Positions 6,502 to 13,766 of a DNA stretch of 24,094 nt are shown here, in pieces. Below the pieces are notes generated by a model, which worked only from the letters and a program-made list of their open reading frames with translations, had not been told where the DNA came from and did no database searches. Position 1 is the first letter of the stretch. The number at the start of each line of letters is the position of its first letter. Made by a program: the position numbers and the translations under genes. The DNA comes from VFHP01 sp964443385 (GTDB lineage: Bacteria; Chloroflexota; Dehalococcoidia; Lucifugimonadales; UBA2985): NCBI GenBank assembly GCA_964443385.1, contig CAYUCO010000013.1, forward strand, positions 1 to 24,094, written 5' to 3'.

Positions 6502-6816
6502 ATGGCAGAAGCAAAACAAAAAATTAGAATAGTATTGAGAGCATTCGACTATAAGGTGCTAGACGTATCAGCCACTCAAATAGTGGAGGCCGCCGAGAGA
6601 ACCGGGGCCGGTGTTGCTGGACCAATCCCAATGCCTACGTCTATAAGACGGTTCTGTGTTATAAGGTCACCACATGTGGACAAAGACTCCAGAGAGCATT
6701 TCGAATTGCGATCTCATAAAAGAATTATAGACGTGCTAGATCCCACATCTAAAACTATAGACGCACTTACTCGATTAAGTGTACCTGCCGGAGTAGACAT
6801 ATCAATAAAACTGTAG
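6502..6816 (+). CDS. rpsJ: 30S ribosomal protein S10
   Basis: S10 is a late-binding protein of the 30S head; it is also the NusE subunit that partners NusB in antitermination and bridges NusG to the ribosome. The 104-residue sequence has the family pattern KIRIVLRAFDYKVLD, GPIPMPT, SPHVDKDSREHFELRSHKRIIDV and a C-terminal VDISIKL strand. AAGG seven bases upstream supports the start; an overlapping out-of-frame ATG four bases earlier is ignored. It opens the S10-type block 17 bases after fusA. Eight of its eleven isoleucines use ATA and none of its ten arginines uses CGT or CGC. Confidence 0.98.
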   Translation: MAEAKQKIRIVLRAFDYKVLDVSATQIVEAAERTGAGVAGPIPMPTSIRRFCVIRSPHVDKDSREHFELRSHKRIIDVLDPTSKTIDALTRLSVPAGVDISIKL

Positions 6817-6834
6817 CCTACTGAAAGAAAAACA

Positions 6835-7464
6835 ATGAAGAATATATTAGGTAAAAAACATGGTATGACTCGTGTCTTCAGTGAAGAAGGCATAGTAGAA
6901 CCTGTAAGCGTATTAGAGGCAGGACCGTGTGTCGTAACGCAAATCAAAACGGAACAAAAAAATGGATATCAAGCAATCCAAATAGGTTATCTGGCGGCTA
7001 CTAAACTAAATGCACCTGAAGCTGGACATCTTAGCCGAGCTTCATTGGTTAGACACTTAAGGGAATTTAGGGTGGATGATCTAGGAGATTCACAGGTAGG
7101 TCAGATAGTGGATGTAGGAATATTCCAGCCTGGTGATCTGGTTGATGTTACTGGTATTTCCAAGGGGAAGGGGTTTGCCGGCGGTATGAAAAGACACAAT
7201 TTCGGCGGCGGGCCTAAAACTCACGGCCAATCTGACAGGGCAAGAGCGCCTGGCTCAGTTGGAGCAGGAACTACTCCTGGACGAGTCTTCAAAGGAACTC
7301 CAATGGCAGGCCATATGGGTTCGCAAACTATAACAACTAGCAACCTTAAAGTTGTTAGAGTTGACACAGAAAGAAATCTTATTTTGGTCAAAGGATCGGT
7401 TCCTGGTTCAAAAAACACTATTCTTTCAATAAAGGAATCCAAGAAAGGAAATAAAACGTCATGA
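6835..7464 (+). CDS. rplC: 50S ribosomal protein L3
   Basis: L3 is a primary 23S rRNA binder whose long internal loop reaches towards the peptidyl transferase centre. At 209 residues it has the usual bacterial length. Signatures: ILGKKHGMTRVF near the start, GISKGKGFAGGMKRHNFGGGPKTHG, then SDRARAPGSVGAGTTPGRVFKGTPMAGHMG covering the extended loop, and the closing NLILVKGSVPGSKN. The stop TGA overlaps the rplD start (ATGA), indicating translational coupling. Confidence 0.98.
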   Translation: MKNILGKKHGMTRVFSEEGIVEPVSVLEAGPCVVTQIKTEQKNGYQAIQIGYLAATKLNAPEAGHLSRASLVRHLREFRVDDLGDSQVGQIVDVGIFQPGDLVDVTGISKGKGFAGGMKRHNFGGGPKTHGQSDRARAPGSVGAGTTPGRVFKGTPMAGHMGSQTITTSNLKVVRVDTERNLILVKGSVPGSKNTILSIKESKKGNKTS

Positions 7465-8117
7465 TAAATATTCCTACTTGGAATTCCTCCGGCAAAGAAC
7501 TAGAGAGCATAGCAGTAAACGAAGATTTATTCGACGCACCTATGAACCAAGCTTTAGTTCATCAGGTAGCAGTGTCTCGTATGGCTAACGCCAGACAAGG
7601 AACTGCTTCAACAAAAACACGAGGAATGGTCTCCGGAGGTGGCGCAAAGCCGTGGAGGCAAAAGCACACTGGTCGGGCCAGACAGGGAAGCAGCAGGGCT
7701 CCTCATTGGCGAGGGGGTGGAGTTGTTTTCGGCCCTCACCCTAGGGATTTCTCTCAAAAGATACCCAAAAAGATGAATACAGGTGCTATAAGATGCATAT
7801 TGTCTCAAAAAGTAAGGGATAACAAAATTGTAGTAGTTGACAATATACAAGTAGAAAGTGCGAAAACCAAAGAGATGCACAAAGTACTGTCTAATCTTAA
7901 AATCGAAACTCCCACACTAATAGTGACGGAGCAATCACAATCTGAGGTTATACAATCATCAAAAAACATAAAAAGAGTGAGGACATTGCCTGCAAAGCAA
8001 TTAAATGCTTTAGATCTTCTTAACCACGACAGACTCTTGATCACAATTGATGCGATAAGAACGGCAGAAAAGTTATGGTCTGACATGGCAAACACCGATG
8101 CAGACCTGAAAGAGTAA
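7461..8117 (+). CDS. rplD: 50S ribosomal protein L4
   Basis: L4 binds 23S rRNA domain I and its loop helps form the peptide exit-tunnel constriction. In many bacteria it also represses the S10 operon. The 218 residues include MINIPTWNSSGKE, the arginine-rich tunnel loop ARQGTASTKTRGMVSGGGAKPWRQKHTGRARQGS (about residues 48-81) and RAPHWRGGGVVFGPHPRDFS. The C-terminal third is typical L4 (VVVDNIQ, LNALDLLNHDRLLIT). It overlaps rplC by four bases. I see no obvious L4-binding leader upstream of rpsJ. Confidence 0.97.
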   Translation: MINIPTWNSSGKELESIAVNEDLFDAPMNQALVHQVAVSRMANARQGTASTKTRGMVSGGGAKPWRQKHTGRARQGSSRAPHWRGGGVVFGPHPRDFSQKIPKKMNTGAIRCILSQKVRDNKIVVVDNIQVESAKTKEMHKVLSNLKIETPTLIVTEQSQSEVIQSSKNIKRVRTLPAKQLNALDLLNHDRLLITIDAIRTAEKLWSDMANTDADLKE

Positions 8118-8124
8118 ATTGATA

Positions 8125-8418
8125 ATGTCTCTACATGTATTTGCAATACTAAAAAGGCCTCTGGTAACAGAGAAAACCACCGTTATGCAAGACGGTTTAG
8201 GTAAATACGCCTTTGAAGTAGACACCAGGGCCAATAAAGTTCAAGTAAAATCAGCTGTTGAAACATCATTTGGAGTAACTGTCACTGATGTGAATATACA
8301 AAAGGTAAAAGGCAAGAACAAAAGATATGGTACTAGATTCACTAGAAGACCATCATGGAAAAAAGCAATTGTTACATTACAAACTGGTGATAAAATCCAG
8401 ATATTTGAGGGAGCTTAA
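8125..8418 (+). CDS. rplW: 50S ribosomal protein L23
   Basis: L23 surrounds the polypeptide exit and is the docking site for trigger factor and SRP. I use the ATG at 8125 (97 residues, MSLHVFAILKRPLVTEKT), which matches the family start; an in-frame TTG at 8119 would add only Met-Ile. KRPLVTEKT, the YAFEVDTRANKVQVKSAVE segment and VKGKNKRYGTRFTRRPSWKKAIV are diagnostic. It starts seven bases after rplD, with the purine stretch GAAAGAG at the rplD end as probable binding site, and its stop abuts the rplB start. Confidence 0.96.
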   Translation: MSLHVFAILKRPLVTEKTTVMQDGLGKYAFEVDTRANKVQVKSAVETSFGVTVTDVNIQKVKGKNKRYGTRFTRRPSWKKAIVTLQTGDKIQIFEGA

Positions 8419-9249
8419 GTGCCACTTAGAAAAGTAAAACCAACATCTCCTGGTAGAAGAGCAGTAGTTTTAGGGACTTTCGACGATATAACCAGAAAAA
8501 GTCCTGAAAAGTCACTGCTCGCCCCTATTAAAAAGACCGGGGGCAGAAACGCGCAAGGAAGGATGACTGTAAGACATCGTGGAGGAGGCGCAAAAAGAAG
8601 ATATAGGTTGATAGATTTCAAAAGAAACAAGCTAGGGATACCAGGCAAAGTGGTATCTATAGAATATGACCCCAACCGGAATGCTCGTATAGCGTTAATA
8701 CAATATGCTGATGGTGAAAAACGGTATAATTTAGCCCCTCAAGGGTTACACGTTGGTGCAAATATAGAATCCGGTCCCGATTCTCAAATAAGTGTTGGCA
8801 ATGCTCTGCCACTTAGAGCAATACCATCCGGTAGTCCAGTACATAATATAGAAATGCACCCTGGAAGAGGCGGCCAACTGGCAAGAGGTGCTGGAACGTC
8901 AGCCCAGGTGTTAGCCCGGGAGGAAAGTCATGTTTTGCTCAGAATGCCTTCTGGAGAAGTTCGGAGACTGAATCCTGAGTGTATGGCCACGATAGGAGAG
9001 GTTAGTAACCCAGACCACAAAAATATTAAACTTGGCAAAGCTGGTAAAAACCGACATCTGGGACGTAGGCCTCAAGTGAGGGGAAGTGCTATGAGTCCTA
9101 GAGATCATCCACATGGTGGTGGAGAAGGCAGATCTGGTATAGGCATGCCTGGTCCAAAAACCCCTTGGGGCAAACCTGCTTTGGGTTACAGAACTAGGAG
9201 AAAGAACAAATCTAGTGTAATGATAGTCAGAAGAAGGTATCAAAATTAA
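8419..9249 (+). CDS. rplB: 50S ribosomal protein L2
   Basis: L2 is required for subunit joining and supports peptidyl transferase activity. The 276-residue product matches the family length. Evidence: NAQGRMTVRHRGGGAKRRYRLIDF, GKVVSIEYDPNRNARIAL, the SH3-like second domain with NIEMHPGRGGQLARGAGTSAQV, and the highly conserved DHPHGGGEGRSGIGMPGPKTPWGKPALGYRTR containing the functionally important histidine. Translation starts at GTG directly after the rplW stop with no gap; TGAGGGA (8406-8412) is the ribosome binding site and lies inside rplW. Confidence 0.98.
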   Translation: MPLRKVKPTSPGRRAVVLGTFDDITRKSPEKSLLAPIKKTGGRNAQGRMTVRHRGGGAKRRYRLIDFKRNKLGIPGKVVSIEYDPNRNARIALIQYADGEKRYNLAPQGLHVGANIESGPDSQISVGNALPLRAIPSGSPVHNIEMHPGRGGQLARGAGTSAQVLAREESHVLLRMPSGEVRRLNPECMATIGEVSNPDHKNIKLGKAGKNRHLGRRPQVRGSAMSPRDHPHGGGEGRSGIGMPGPKTPWGKPALGYRTRRKNKSSVMIVRRRYQN

Positions 9250-9275
9250 TATGATAAATAACGGAGTATATAGAC

Positions 9276-9563
9276 ATGTCTAGATCCATTAAGAAGGGTC
9301 CATTTGTAGACGCTAAACTCATGAAAAAAGTGGAGTCACTGCAAAACGCTGGTGGTAACACGGTTATAAGAACATGGTCCAGGGCGTCTATGATAATGCC
9401 TAATATGGTAGGTATGACTATCGCAGTCCATGACGGAAGAAGACATATTCCTGTTTTCATGACTGAGAACATGGTGGGCCACAGATTAGGAGAATTCGCC
9501 CCTACCCGTACTTACCGCGGACATGCAGATAGAACCGAACGCAGAACGCAGGCTAGGAGATAA
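9276..9563 (+). CDS. rpsS: 30S ribosomal protein S19
   Basis: S19 sits on the 30S head with S13 and forms bridge contacts to the 50S subunit. The 95 residues begin MSRSIKKGPFVDAKLMKKV, continue through RTWSRASMIMPNMVGMTIAVHDGRRHIPVFMTENMVGHRLGEFAPTRTYRGH and end in a basic tail (RTERRTQARR), all characteristic. It lies 26 bases after rplB and 13 bases before rplV. Confidence 0.98.
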   Translation: MSRSIKKGPFVDAKLMKKVESLQNAGGNTVIRTWSRASMIMPNMVGMTIAVHDGRRHIPVFMTENMVGHRLGEFAPTRTYRGHADRTERRTQARR

Positions 9564-9576
9564 TAGGAAATTTATT

Positions 9577-9918
9577 ATGGCAGTAAAAGCTGTAGCTAAA
9601 AATATAGGTATCTCTTCCAAAAAAATGAGAAGAGTAGTAGATCTAATAAGAGGCCAAAAAGTTGACCAAGCATTGGATACTCTACATTTTTTGATTACAC
9701 CGGCCGCTAAAGAAGTGGCTAAGGTGGTAAAGTCGGCTGCAAATAACGCTGAAAATAATAGCATGATGTCTCAAAGAGACCTGAAGATAGTTTCAATACA
9801 CGCGGACGAAGGATCCTCGCTAAGGAGATTCAGGGCCAGATCTAGAGGAAGAGCCAGTAGAATAATTAAACGCAGTTGCCACGTTACAGTTGTGGTAGAC
9901 GAAGAGGAGGCTCGCTAA
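9577..9918 (+). CDS. rplV: 50S ribosomal protein L22
   Basis: L22 lines the exit tunnel opposite L4; its beta-hairpin tip influences macrolide sensitivity and nascent-chain stalling. I choose the ATG at 9577 (113 residues, MAVKAVAKNIGISSKKMRRVVDLIRG) because TAGGAAA lies just upstream and the alternative upstream start at 9523 would be inside rpsS. The tunnel hairpin is RFRARSRGRASRIIKRSCHVTVVV near the C-terminus. The stop TAA overlaps the rpsC ATG by one base. Confidence 0.96.
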   Translation: MAVKAVAKNIGISSKKMRRVVDLIRGQKVDQALDTLHFLITPAAKEVAKVVKSAANNAENNSMMSQRDLKIVSIHADEGSSLRRFRARSRGRASRIIKRSCHVTVVVDEEEAR

Positions 9919-10715
9919 TGGGGCAAAAAACACACCCAACTGGATTTAGGCTTGGAATAATAAAGGATTGGGACTCCAAGTGGTATGCAAGTAAGCCTTC
10001 GCAATATAGAGAATTACTTCAGGAGGATATAAGAATACGAGCAGCTGTCACCTCTCAACTTCCTGAAGCCGGTATATCTAAAATTGAGTTGGAGCGTGGC
10101 GCACACGAACTCGTAGTTAATGTACACGCTGCTAGGCCTGGCATAGTTATAGGAAGAGGCGGACAAAGAGTTGAAGATCTACGCAAAACCGTAGAAAGCA
10201 TGACTCATAAGACCGCTAGATTAAACGTCCAAGAAATAAGACAACCAGAACTTAATGCCCAACTTGTTGCCATGAGTATAGCCGAGCAGCTTCAAAGGCG
10301 AGTCGCTTTTAGAAGAGCTATGTTTCAATCGGTTAATAGAGCAATGCAGGCTGGAGCGTTAGGAATAAAAATTATCTGTTCGGGTAGGCTTGGGGGTATA
10401 GAAATAGCGAGACAAGAAAAAGTAATGCAAGGTCGAGTTCCTTTGCATACTTTAAGGGCAAATATCGATTACGGCCTGGCAGAAGCCAGAACTACATTTG
10501 GAAGAATAGGTATAAAAGTTTGGATCTACTTAGGAGATATACTTCCTCAACAGAAAGAATCAGCCATCGAACCTGAAGATGAAGAAATGGGAATGATAGA
10601 GATTACTGTTGGAGGAGAAGAGCAAACACCCACGGATGAAGTTCAAATAGTTCAGGATGAATCCGTAGACGAAAAAACAGAGGAAAACCAGGATGTTACA
10701 ACCGAAGAGAACTAA
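9918..10715 (+). CDS. rpsC: 30S ribosomal protein S3 with long acidic C-terminal tail
   Basis: S3 forms part of the mRNA entry channel and has helicase activity with S4 and S5. The ATG at 9918 (MGQKTHPTGFRLGI) is canonical, has GAGGAGG seven bases upstream and overlaps the rplV stop by one base. A KH type-2 domain contains GIVIGRGGQ (about 75-83); the C-terminal S3 domain runs to GDILPQQ (about 211). Residues 214-265 form a low-complexity acidic tail (EPEDEEMG, GGEEQTPTDE, DEKTEENQ), longer than in E. coli (233 residues in total). The last 23 bases also encode the start of L16. Confidence 0.97.
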   Translation: MGQKTHPTGFRLGIIKDWDSKWYASKPSQYRELLQEDIRIRAAVTSQLPEAGISKIELERGAHELVVNVHAARPGIVIGRGGQRVEDLRKTVESMTHKTARLNVQEIRQPELNAQLVAMSIAEQLQRRVAFRRAMFQSVNRAMQAGALGIKIICSGRLGGIEIARQEKVMQGRVPLHTLRANIDYGLAEARTTFGRIGIKVWIYLGDILPQQKESAIEPEDEEMGMIEITVGGEEQTPTDEVQIVQDESVDEKTEENQDVTTEEN

Positions 10716-11121
10716 ATATCGAAAAATGCACACGGGAAAGAGGCGTGGTTCTTCGCAGGGCGGAAGCCGAATAGCTTTTGGCGACTATGCCTTGAAAGCC
10801 ACCTCTACCGCATGGGTTAAAGCCAATCAAATAGAGGCAGCAAGAAGAGCTATAACCAGGCATTTTAGACGAGGAGGGCAAGTTTGGATACGAGTCTTCC
10901 CAGACAAACCTATTACCTCTAAACCTGCCGAAACTAGGCAAGGTGGGGGAAAAGGTGCTGTAGATGGTTGGGTGGCAGTGGTAAAACCAGGAAGAATTCT
11001 TTTTGAAGTTTCTGGAGTTAGCCAACCTTTAGCCAAAGAGGCGTTAAGGTTAGCGTCACAAAAACTTCCGGTCAGTACCACGGTTCTTTACAAAAATGAT
11101 ATACAAGGCAATTTTGATTAA
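10693..11121 (+). CDS. rplP: 50S ribosomal protein L16
   Basis: L16 helps position A-site tRNA near the peptidyl transferase centre. It starts inside rpsC, 23 bases before that stop: the N-terminus MLQPKRTKYRKMHTGKRRG is the canonical L16 beginning, so the overlap is real rather than a start error. GAGG in AGAGGAAAACC precedes the ATG. FGDYALKATSTAWVKANQIEAARRAITRHFRRGGQVWIRVFPDKPITSKPAETRQGGGKGAVDGWVAVVKPGRILFE is diagnostic. Length of 142 residues is normal. Confidence 0.97.
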   Translation: MLQPKRTKYRKMHTGKRRGSSQGGSRIAFGDYALKATSTAWVKANQIEAARRAITRHFRRGGQVWIRVFPDKPITSKPAETRQGGGKGAVDGWVAVVKPGRILFEVSGVSQPLAKEALRLASQKLPVSTTVLYKNDIQGNFD

Positions 11122-11136
11122 TAGAGGTAATTAGAT

Positions 11137-11334
11137 TTGGACATGACTGCAATTAGAGCTATGACGGACGATCAAATCCAATCGGAACTGGATAACAGTT
11201 TCCGGGAAATGATGAACATACGCTTCCGCTTAAGCACGCGACAAATAAATAACCCGCAAGAATTACGCAACGTCAAAAAGACAATTGCAAGAATAAAGAC
11301 AGTCATGCGCCAGAGAGGACTAAATGGAAAGTAA
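11137..11334 (+). CDS. rpmC: 50S ribosomal protein L29
   Basis: L29 is a small two-helix protein at the exit-tunnel rim beside L23. The 65 residues show the pattern MTDDQIQSELDNSFREMMNIRFRLSTRQINNPQELRNVKKTIARIKTVMRQR. A TTG start at 11137 is favoured over the ATG at 11143 because GAGGT (11124-11128) lies 8 bases before TTG but 14 before ATG. It ends inside the start of rpsQ. Confidence 0.93.
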   Translation: MDMTAIRAMTDDQIQSELDNSFREMMNIRFRLSTRQINNPQELRNVKKTIARIKTVMRQRGLNGK

Positions 11335-11716
11335 TATGCAGAGGAATAGAAGGAAAACCAGAATCGGTAGAGTAGTAAGCGATAAAATGGATAACTCCGT
11401 CGTGGTAGAAATTGAATGGCGACAAAACCATAGACTTTATAGTAAATCCGTTAAAAAGTTTACCAAGCTTCATGCTGACGATGCGCAAAATCTATCCTCA
11501 GTTGGGGACGTTGTTAGCATAATGGAGACTCGTCCTTTATCGAAAACAAAAAGATGGAGAGTAACCGAAGTTATCTCATCGACGAATTCCACTGGGACAG
11601 GAATGCTAGATTCATTAAATGAAACAGTCGGAATAGACAGCCTAGAAGAAGAGGCGAGCGATTCTCAAGAAACCACTACGCCAGAAAACATTGAGGAGGA
11701 TCCTTCAGAACAATGA
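11324..11716 (+). CDS. rpsQ: 30S ribosomal protein S17 with acidic C-terminal extension
   Basis: S17 is an OB-fold primary binder of the 16S 5' domain. The core spans about residues 8-85 (NRRKTRIGRVVSDKMDNSVVVEIEWRQNHRLYSKSVKKFTKLHADD, then GDVVSIMETRPLSKTKRWRV). A further 45 residues form an acidic Ser/Thr/Glu tail (DSLEEEASDSQETTTPENIEEDPSEQ); ordinary S17 is about 80-90 residues. The start may be 11324 (overlapping rpmC by 11 bases) or the ATG at 11336; both have purine-rich sites upstream. The stop overlaps the rplN start by four bases. Confidence 0.94.
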   Translation: MESNMQRNRRKTRIGRVVSDKMDNSVVVEIEWRQNHRLYSKSVKKFTKLHADDAQNLSSVGDVVSIMETRPLSKTKRWRVTEVISSTNSTGTGMLDSLNETVGIDSLEEEASDSQETTTPENIEEDPSEQ

Positions 11717-12081
11717 TTCAAACATTTTCACGGTTGACTGTAGCAGACAACTCAGGTGCCAAAGAAATAATGTGCATAAACGTACCTGGCGGCACTAGAA
11801 GAAGATACGCCTATCTCGGGGATATTATTGTTGCATCCGTGAAGGAAGCCATACCTTCTGGCGGAGTTAAAAAAGGTGAGGTGATAAGAGCAGTAATCGT
11901 AAGAACAGCTCATCCACACAGGAGACCAGATGGTTCGTATATAAAATTTGACGAAAATGCTGCAGTTATTCTGACCGAAAGCCTTAATCCAAGAGGTACA
12001 AGAATATTTGGACCCGTAGCCAGAGAGTTAAGAGATAAATCATTTATGAGAATAGTCTCTCTCGCACCGGAGGTTCTTTGA
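11713..12081 (+). CDS. rplN: 50S ribosomal protein L14
   Basis: L14 lies at the subunit interface, contributes to intersubunit bridges and is the binding site of RsfS. The 122 residues are standard: MIQTFSRLTVADNSGAKEIMCINV, VASVKEAIPSGGVKKGEVIRAVIVRT, FDENAAVILTESLNPRGTRIFGPVARELRDKSFMRIVSLAPEVL. The ATG overlaps the rpsQ stop (ATGA) and its own TGA overlaps the rplX ATG by one base, so rpsQ-rplN-rplX are likely coupled. Confidence 0.98.
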   Translation: MIQTFSRLTVADNSGAKEIMCINVPGGTRRRYAYLGDIIVASVKEAIPSGGVKKGEVIRAVIVRTAHPHRRPDGSYIKFDENAAVILTESLNPRGTRIFGPVARELRDKSFMRIVSLAPEVL

Positions 12082-12392
12082 TGACGATAAAAAGGGAAGA
12101 TACGGTCCAGATATTGGCCGGAAAAGACAAAGGTAAAAGGGGTAAAGTACAGGCAGTACTTAAAAAGGATGGTTTGGTATTAGTTGAAGGTGTAAACATA
12201 ATTAAGAAACACACTCGACAGAGACAAAACGTACGCCAAGCAGGCATAGTCGAAAAGGAAGCTCCTCTCAACATATCAAACGTAGTTATAGTCTGTAACA
12301 ATTGTGACAAACCAGTAAGAATAGGAAAGAAATTTTTAGAAGACCAAAGAAAAGTAAGGATTTGTTCCTCATGCCAAGAAGTAATAGATTAG
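12081..12392 (+). CDS. rplX: 50S ribosomal protein L24, zinc-finger form
   Basis: L24 initiates 50S assembly. The ATG at 12081 is chosen because GGAGG (12069-12073) lies seven bases upstream; an in-frame TTG at 12078 is less well placed. The 103 residues contain the KOW motif (DTVQILAGKDKGKRGKVQAV), then VEGVNIIKKHTR and a C-terminal CxxC pair set: Cys72, Cys75, Cys95 and Cys98, likely binding zinc, as in many bacteria outside Proteobacteria. The last 22 bases overlap the rplE start. Confidence 0.96.
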   Translation: MTIKREDTVQILAGKDKGKRGKVQAVLKKDGLVLVEGVNIIKKHTRQRQNVRQAGIVEKEAPLNISNVVIVCNNCDKPVRIGKKFLEDQRKVRICSSCQEVID

Positions 12393-13138
12393 AAAAAACT
12401 GAAGAACAAGATTTAGAATCCACCTCAGTAGATACTACTACTGAACCTGCAGGTGAAGAAGAAGTTGAAACACCTAAGAAGAGAGGTCGTCCAAAATCAA
12501 CCACTGCAACTAAATCGAGAAAAGACAGTACTGCTAAAAAGTCCAACAAAAAGACTGAAGATAACGGCAGCATCCCTAGGATACTCCAGTTATACCGTTC
12601 ATCTGTAAAAGATAATTTAATGGCTGAGTTTGGTTACAAAAATGTCATGGAACTACCAGGCATAAAGAAGGTGGTAATTAACATAGGAATGGGTGAAGTT
12701 AAGAATAACCCCAGAGCTATGGAAAATGCTACTAGAGACTTGGGTCTAATTACAGGGCAAAAGCCAGTAATAACCAGAGCAAAAAAGTCAGTAGCTGGAT
12801 TTAAATTAAGAGAGGGAGAACCCATAGGCACCTCAGTTACATTACGCGGCAGACGCATGTACGAATTTATGGATAGACTACTGAACGCTGCACTACCAAG
12901 AATTAGAGATTTTAGAGGAGTTTCAAACAGAGCTTTTGATGGGCGAGGTAACTACTCTCTAGGTATAAGTGAACATGTAATATTTCCTGAAATAGATTAC
13001 GGACAAATAGACCGGGTGCGTGGCCTGCAAGTTTCTATAGTCACCTCTGCTAAAACTGACTTAGAGGCAATGCGCTTATTAGATTTATTAGGAATGCCGT
13101 TTGTAAAAGAGAACAATAGGCAAATGGCTAGGTCATAA
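12371..13138 (+). CDS. rplE: 50S ribosomal protein L5 with basic/acidic N-terminal extension
   Basis: L5 carries 5S rRNA into the 50S subunit and contacts the 30S head. The L5 core starts at about residue 68 (IPRILQLYRSSVKDNLMAEFGYKNVMELPGIKKVVINIGMGE) and has TGQKPVITRAKKSVAGFKLREGEPIGTSVTLRG and FRGVSN..FDGRGNYSLGISEHVIFPEI. In front lie about 67 extra residues: an acidic half, then a lysine-rich half with KKRGRPK (36-42), which resembles an AT-hook. No in-frame ATG, GTG or TTG occurs between residue 1 and the core methionine of LMAEF, so the extension must be translated. The start overlaps rplX by 22 bases, with AAGGA ten bases upstream. Confidence 0.93.
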   Translation: MPRSNRLEKTEEQDLESTSVDTTTEPAGEEEVETPKKRGRPKSTTATKSRKDSTAKKSNKKTEDNGSIPRILQLYRSSVKDNLMAEFGYKNVMELPGIKKVVINIGMGEVKNNPRAMENATRDLGLITGQKPVITRAKKSVAGFKLREGEPIGTSVTLRGRRMYEFMDRLLNAALPRIRDFRGVSNRAFDGRGNYSLGISEHVIFPEIDYGQIDRVRGLQVSIVTSAKTDLEAMRLLDLLGMPFVKENNRQMARS

Positions 13139-13172
13139 ACGAAATAATCAAATTTTTACTTAGGAATATCAA

Positions 13173-13358
13173 TTGGCAAAAACATCTTTAATAGCGAAAT
13201 GGAAAAAACCAAAGAAATACCCTGTTAGAAACTATAACAGATGTAACCTCTGTGGCAGGCCAAGAGGTTATATAAGACATTTCGGTCTCTGTAGAATTTG
13301 TTTCAGAACTTTGGCGTTAAAAGGGGAAATTACGGGTATTAGGAAGGCGAGCTGGTAA
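13173..13358 (+). CDS. rpsN: 30S ribosomal protein S14, zinc type
   Basis: This is the short zinc-binding S14 (61 residues; the type often called rpsZ), a late-assembling head protein. Cys24, Cys27, Cys40 and Cys43 form the zinc ribbon in YNRCNLCGRPRGYIRHFGLCRICFR, and it ends GEITGIRKASW as usual. Translation begins at TTG; TAGGAA (13161-13166) is correctly spaced. It stands 34 bases after rplE and two before rpsH. Confidence 0.97.
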   Translation: MAKTSLIAKWKKPKKYPVRNYNRCNLCGRPRGYIRHFGLCRICFRTLALKGEITGIRKASW

Positions 13359-13360
13359 AT

Positions 13361-13762
13361 ATGAGTTTAACAACTGACCCAATAGCTGATATGTTGACCC
13401 GCATAAGAAATGCGGTAGCTGTTCGTCATGAAACAGTAACAATGCCTTCATCCAATCCTAAGGTTTCTTTGGCTGACATCCTTAAAAGAGAAGGTTTTAT
13501 AGAAGATTTCGAAGTTGTATCCAAGAAACCCCAAAATGATATCCTACTGAGACTCAAGTACAGAGGTAAAAGTGAATCTGTGATATCCGGACTAAAACGA
13601 GTTAGTAAACCGGGATTAAGAAAATACGTCGGAAGTAAAGATATAAAACCTATCCTTGGTGGCATAGGTGTATCTATAATTTCAACTTCCCAAGGAGTTA
13701 TGACAGGAGAAGAAGCAAAACGGAAAGGGATAGGCGGGGAATACCTGTGTTACCTGTGGTGA
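13361..13762 (+). CDS. rpsH: 30S ribosomal protein S8
   Basis: S8 binds helix 21 of 16S rRNA and in E. coli represses the spc operon by binding rplE mRNA. The 133 residues include DPIADMLTRIRNAVAVRHETVTMPSSNPKVSLADILKREGFI, KPGLRKYVGSKDIKPILGGIGVSIISTSQGVMTGEEAKRKGIGGEYLCYLW, all canonical, with SxISTSxGVMT conserved. It ends in TGA four bases before rplF. I could not recognise an S8 mimic site near rplE. Confidence 0.98.
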   Translation: MSLTTDPIADMLTRIRNAVAVRHETVTMPSSNPKVSLADILKREGFIEDFEVVSKKPQNDILLRLKYRGKSESVISGLKRVSKPGLRKYVGSKDIKPILGGIGVSIISTSQGVMTGEEAKRKGIGGEYLCYLW

Positions 13763-13766
13763 TAAT

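Noticed and set aside
9523..9576. Upstream start for rplV (18 extra residues)
   Set aside because: It would lie inside rpsS and adds residues not found in L22; ATG 9577 has a suitable binding site and the canonical N-terminus.
9876..9917. Upstream start for rpsC (14 extra residues)
   Set aside because: S3 begins MGQKxHPxGFRLG at 9918, with GAGGAGG correctly placed; the extra residues are read from rplV.
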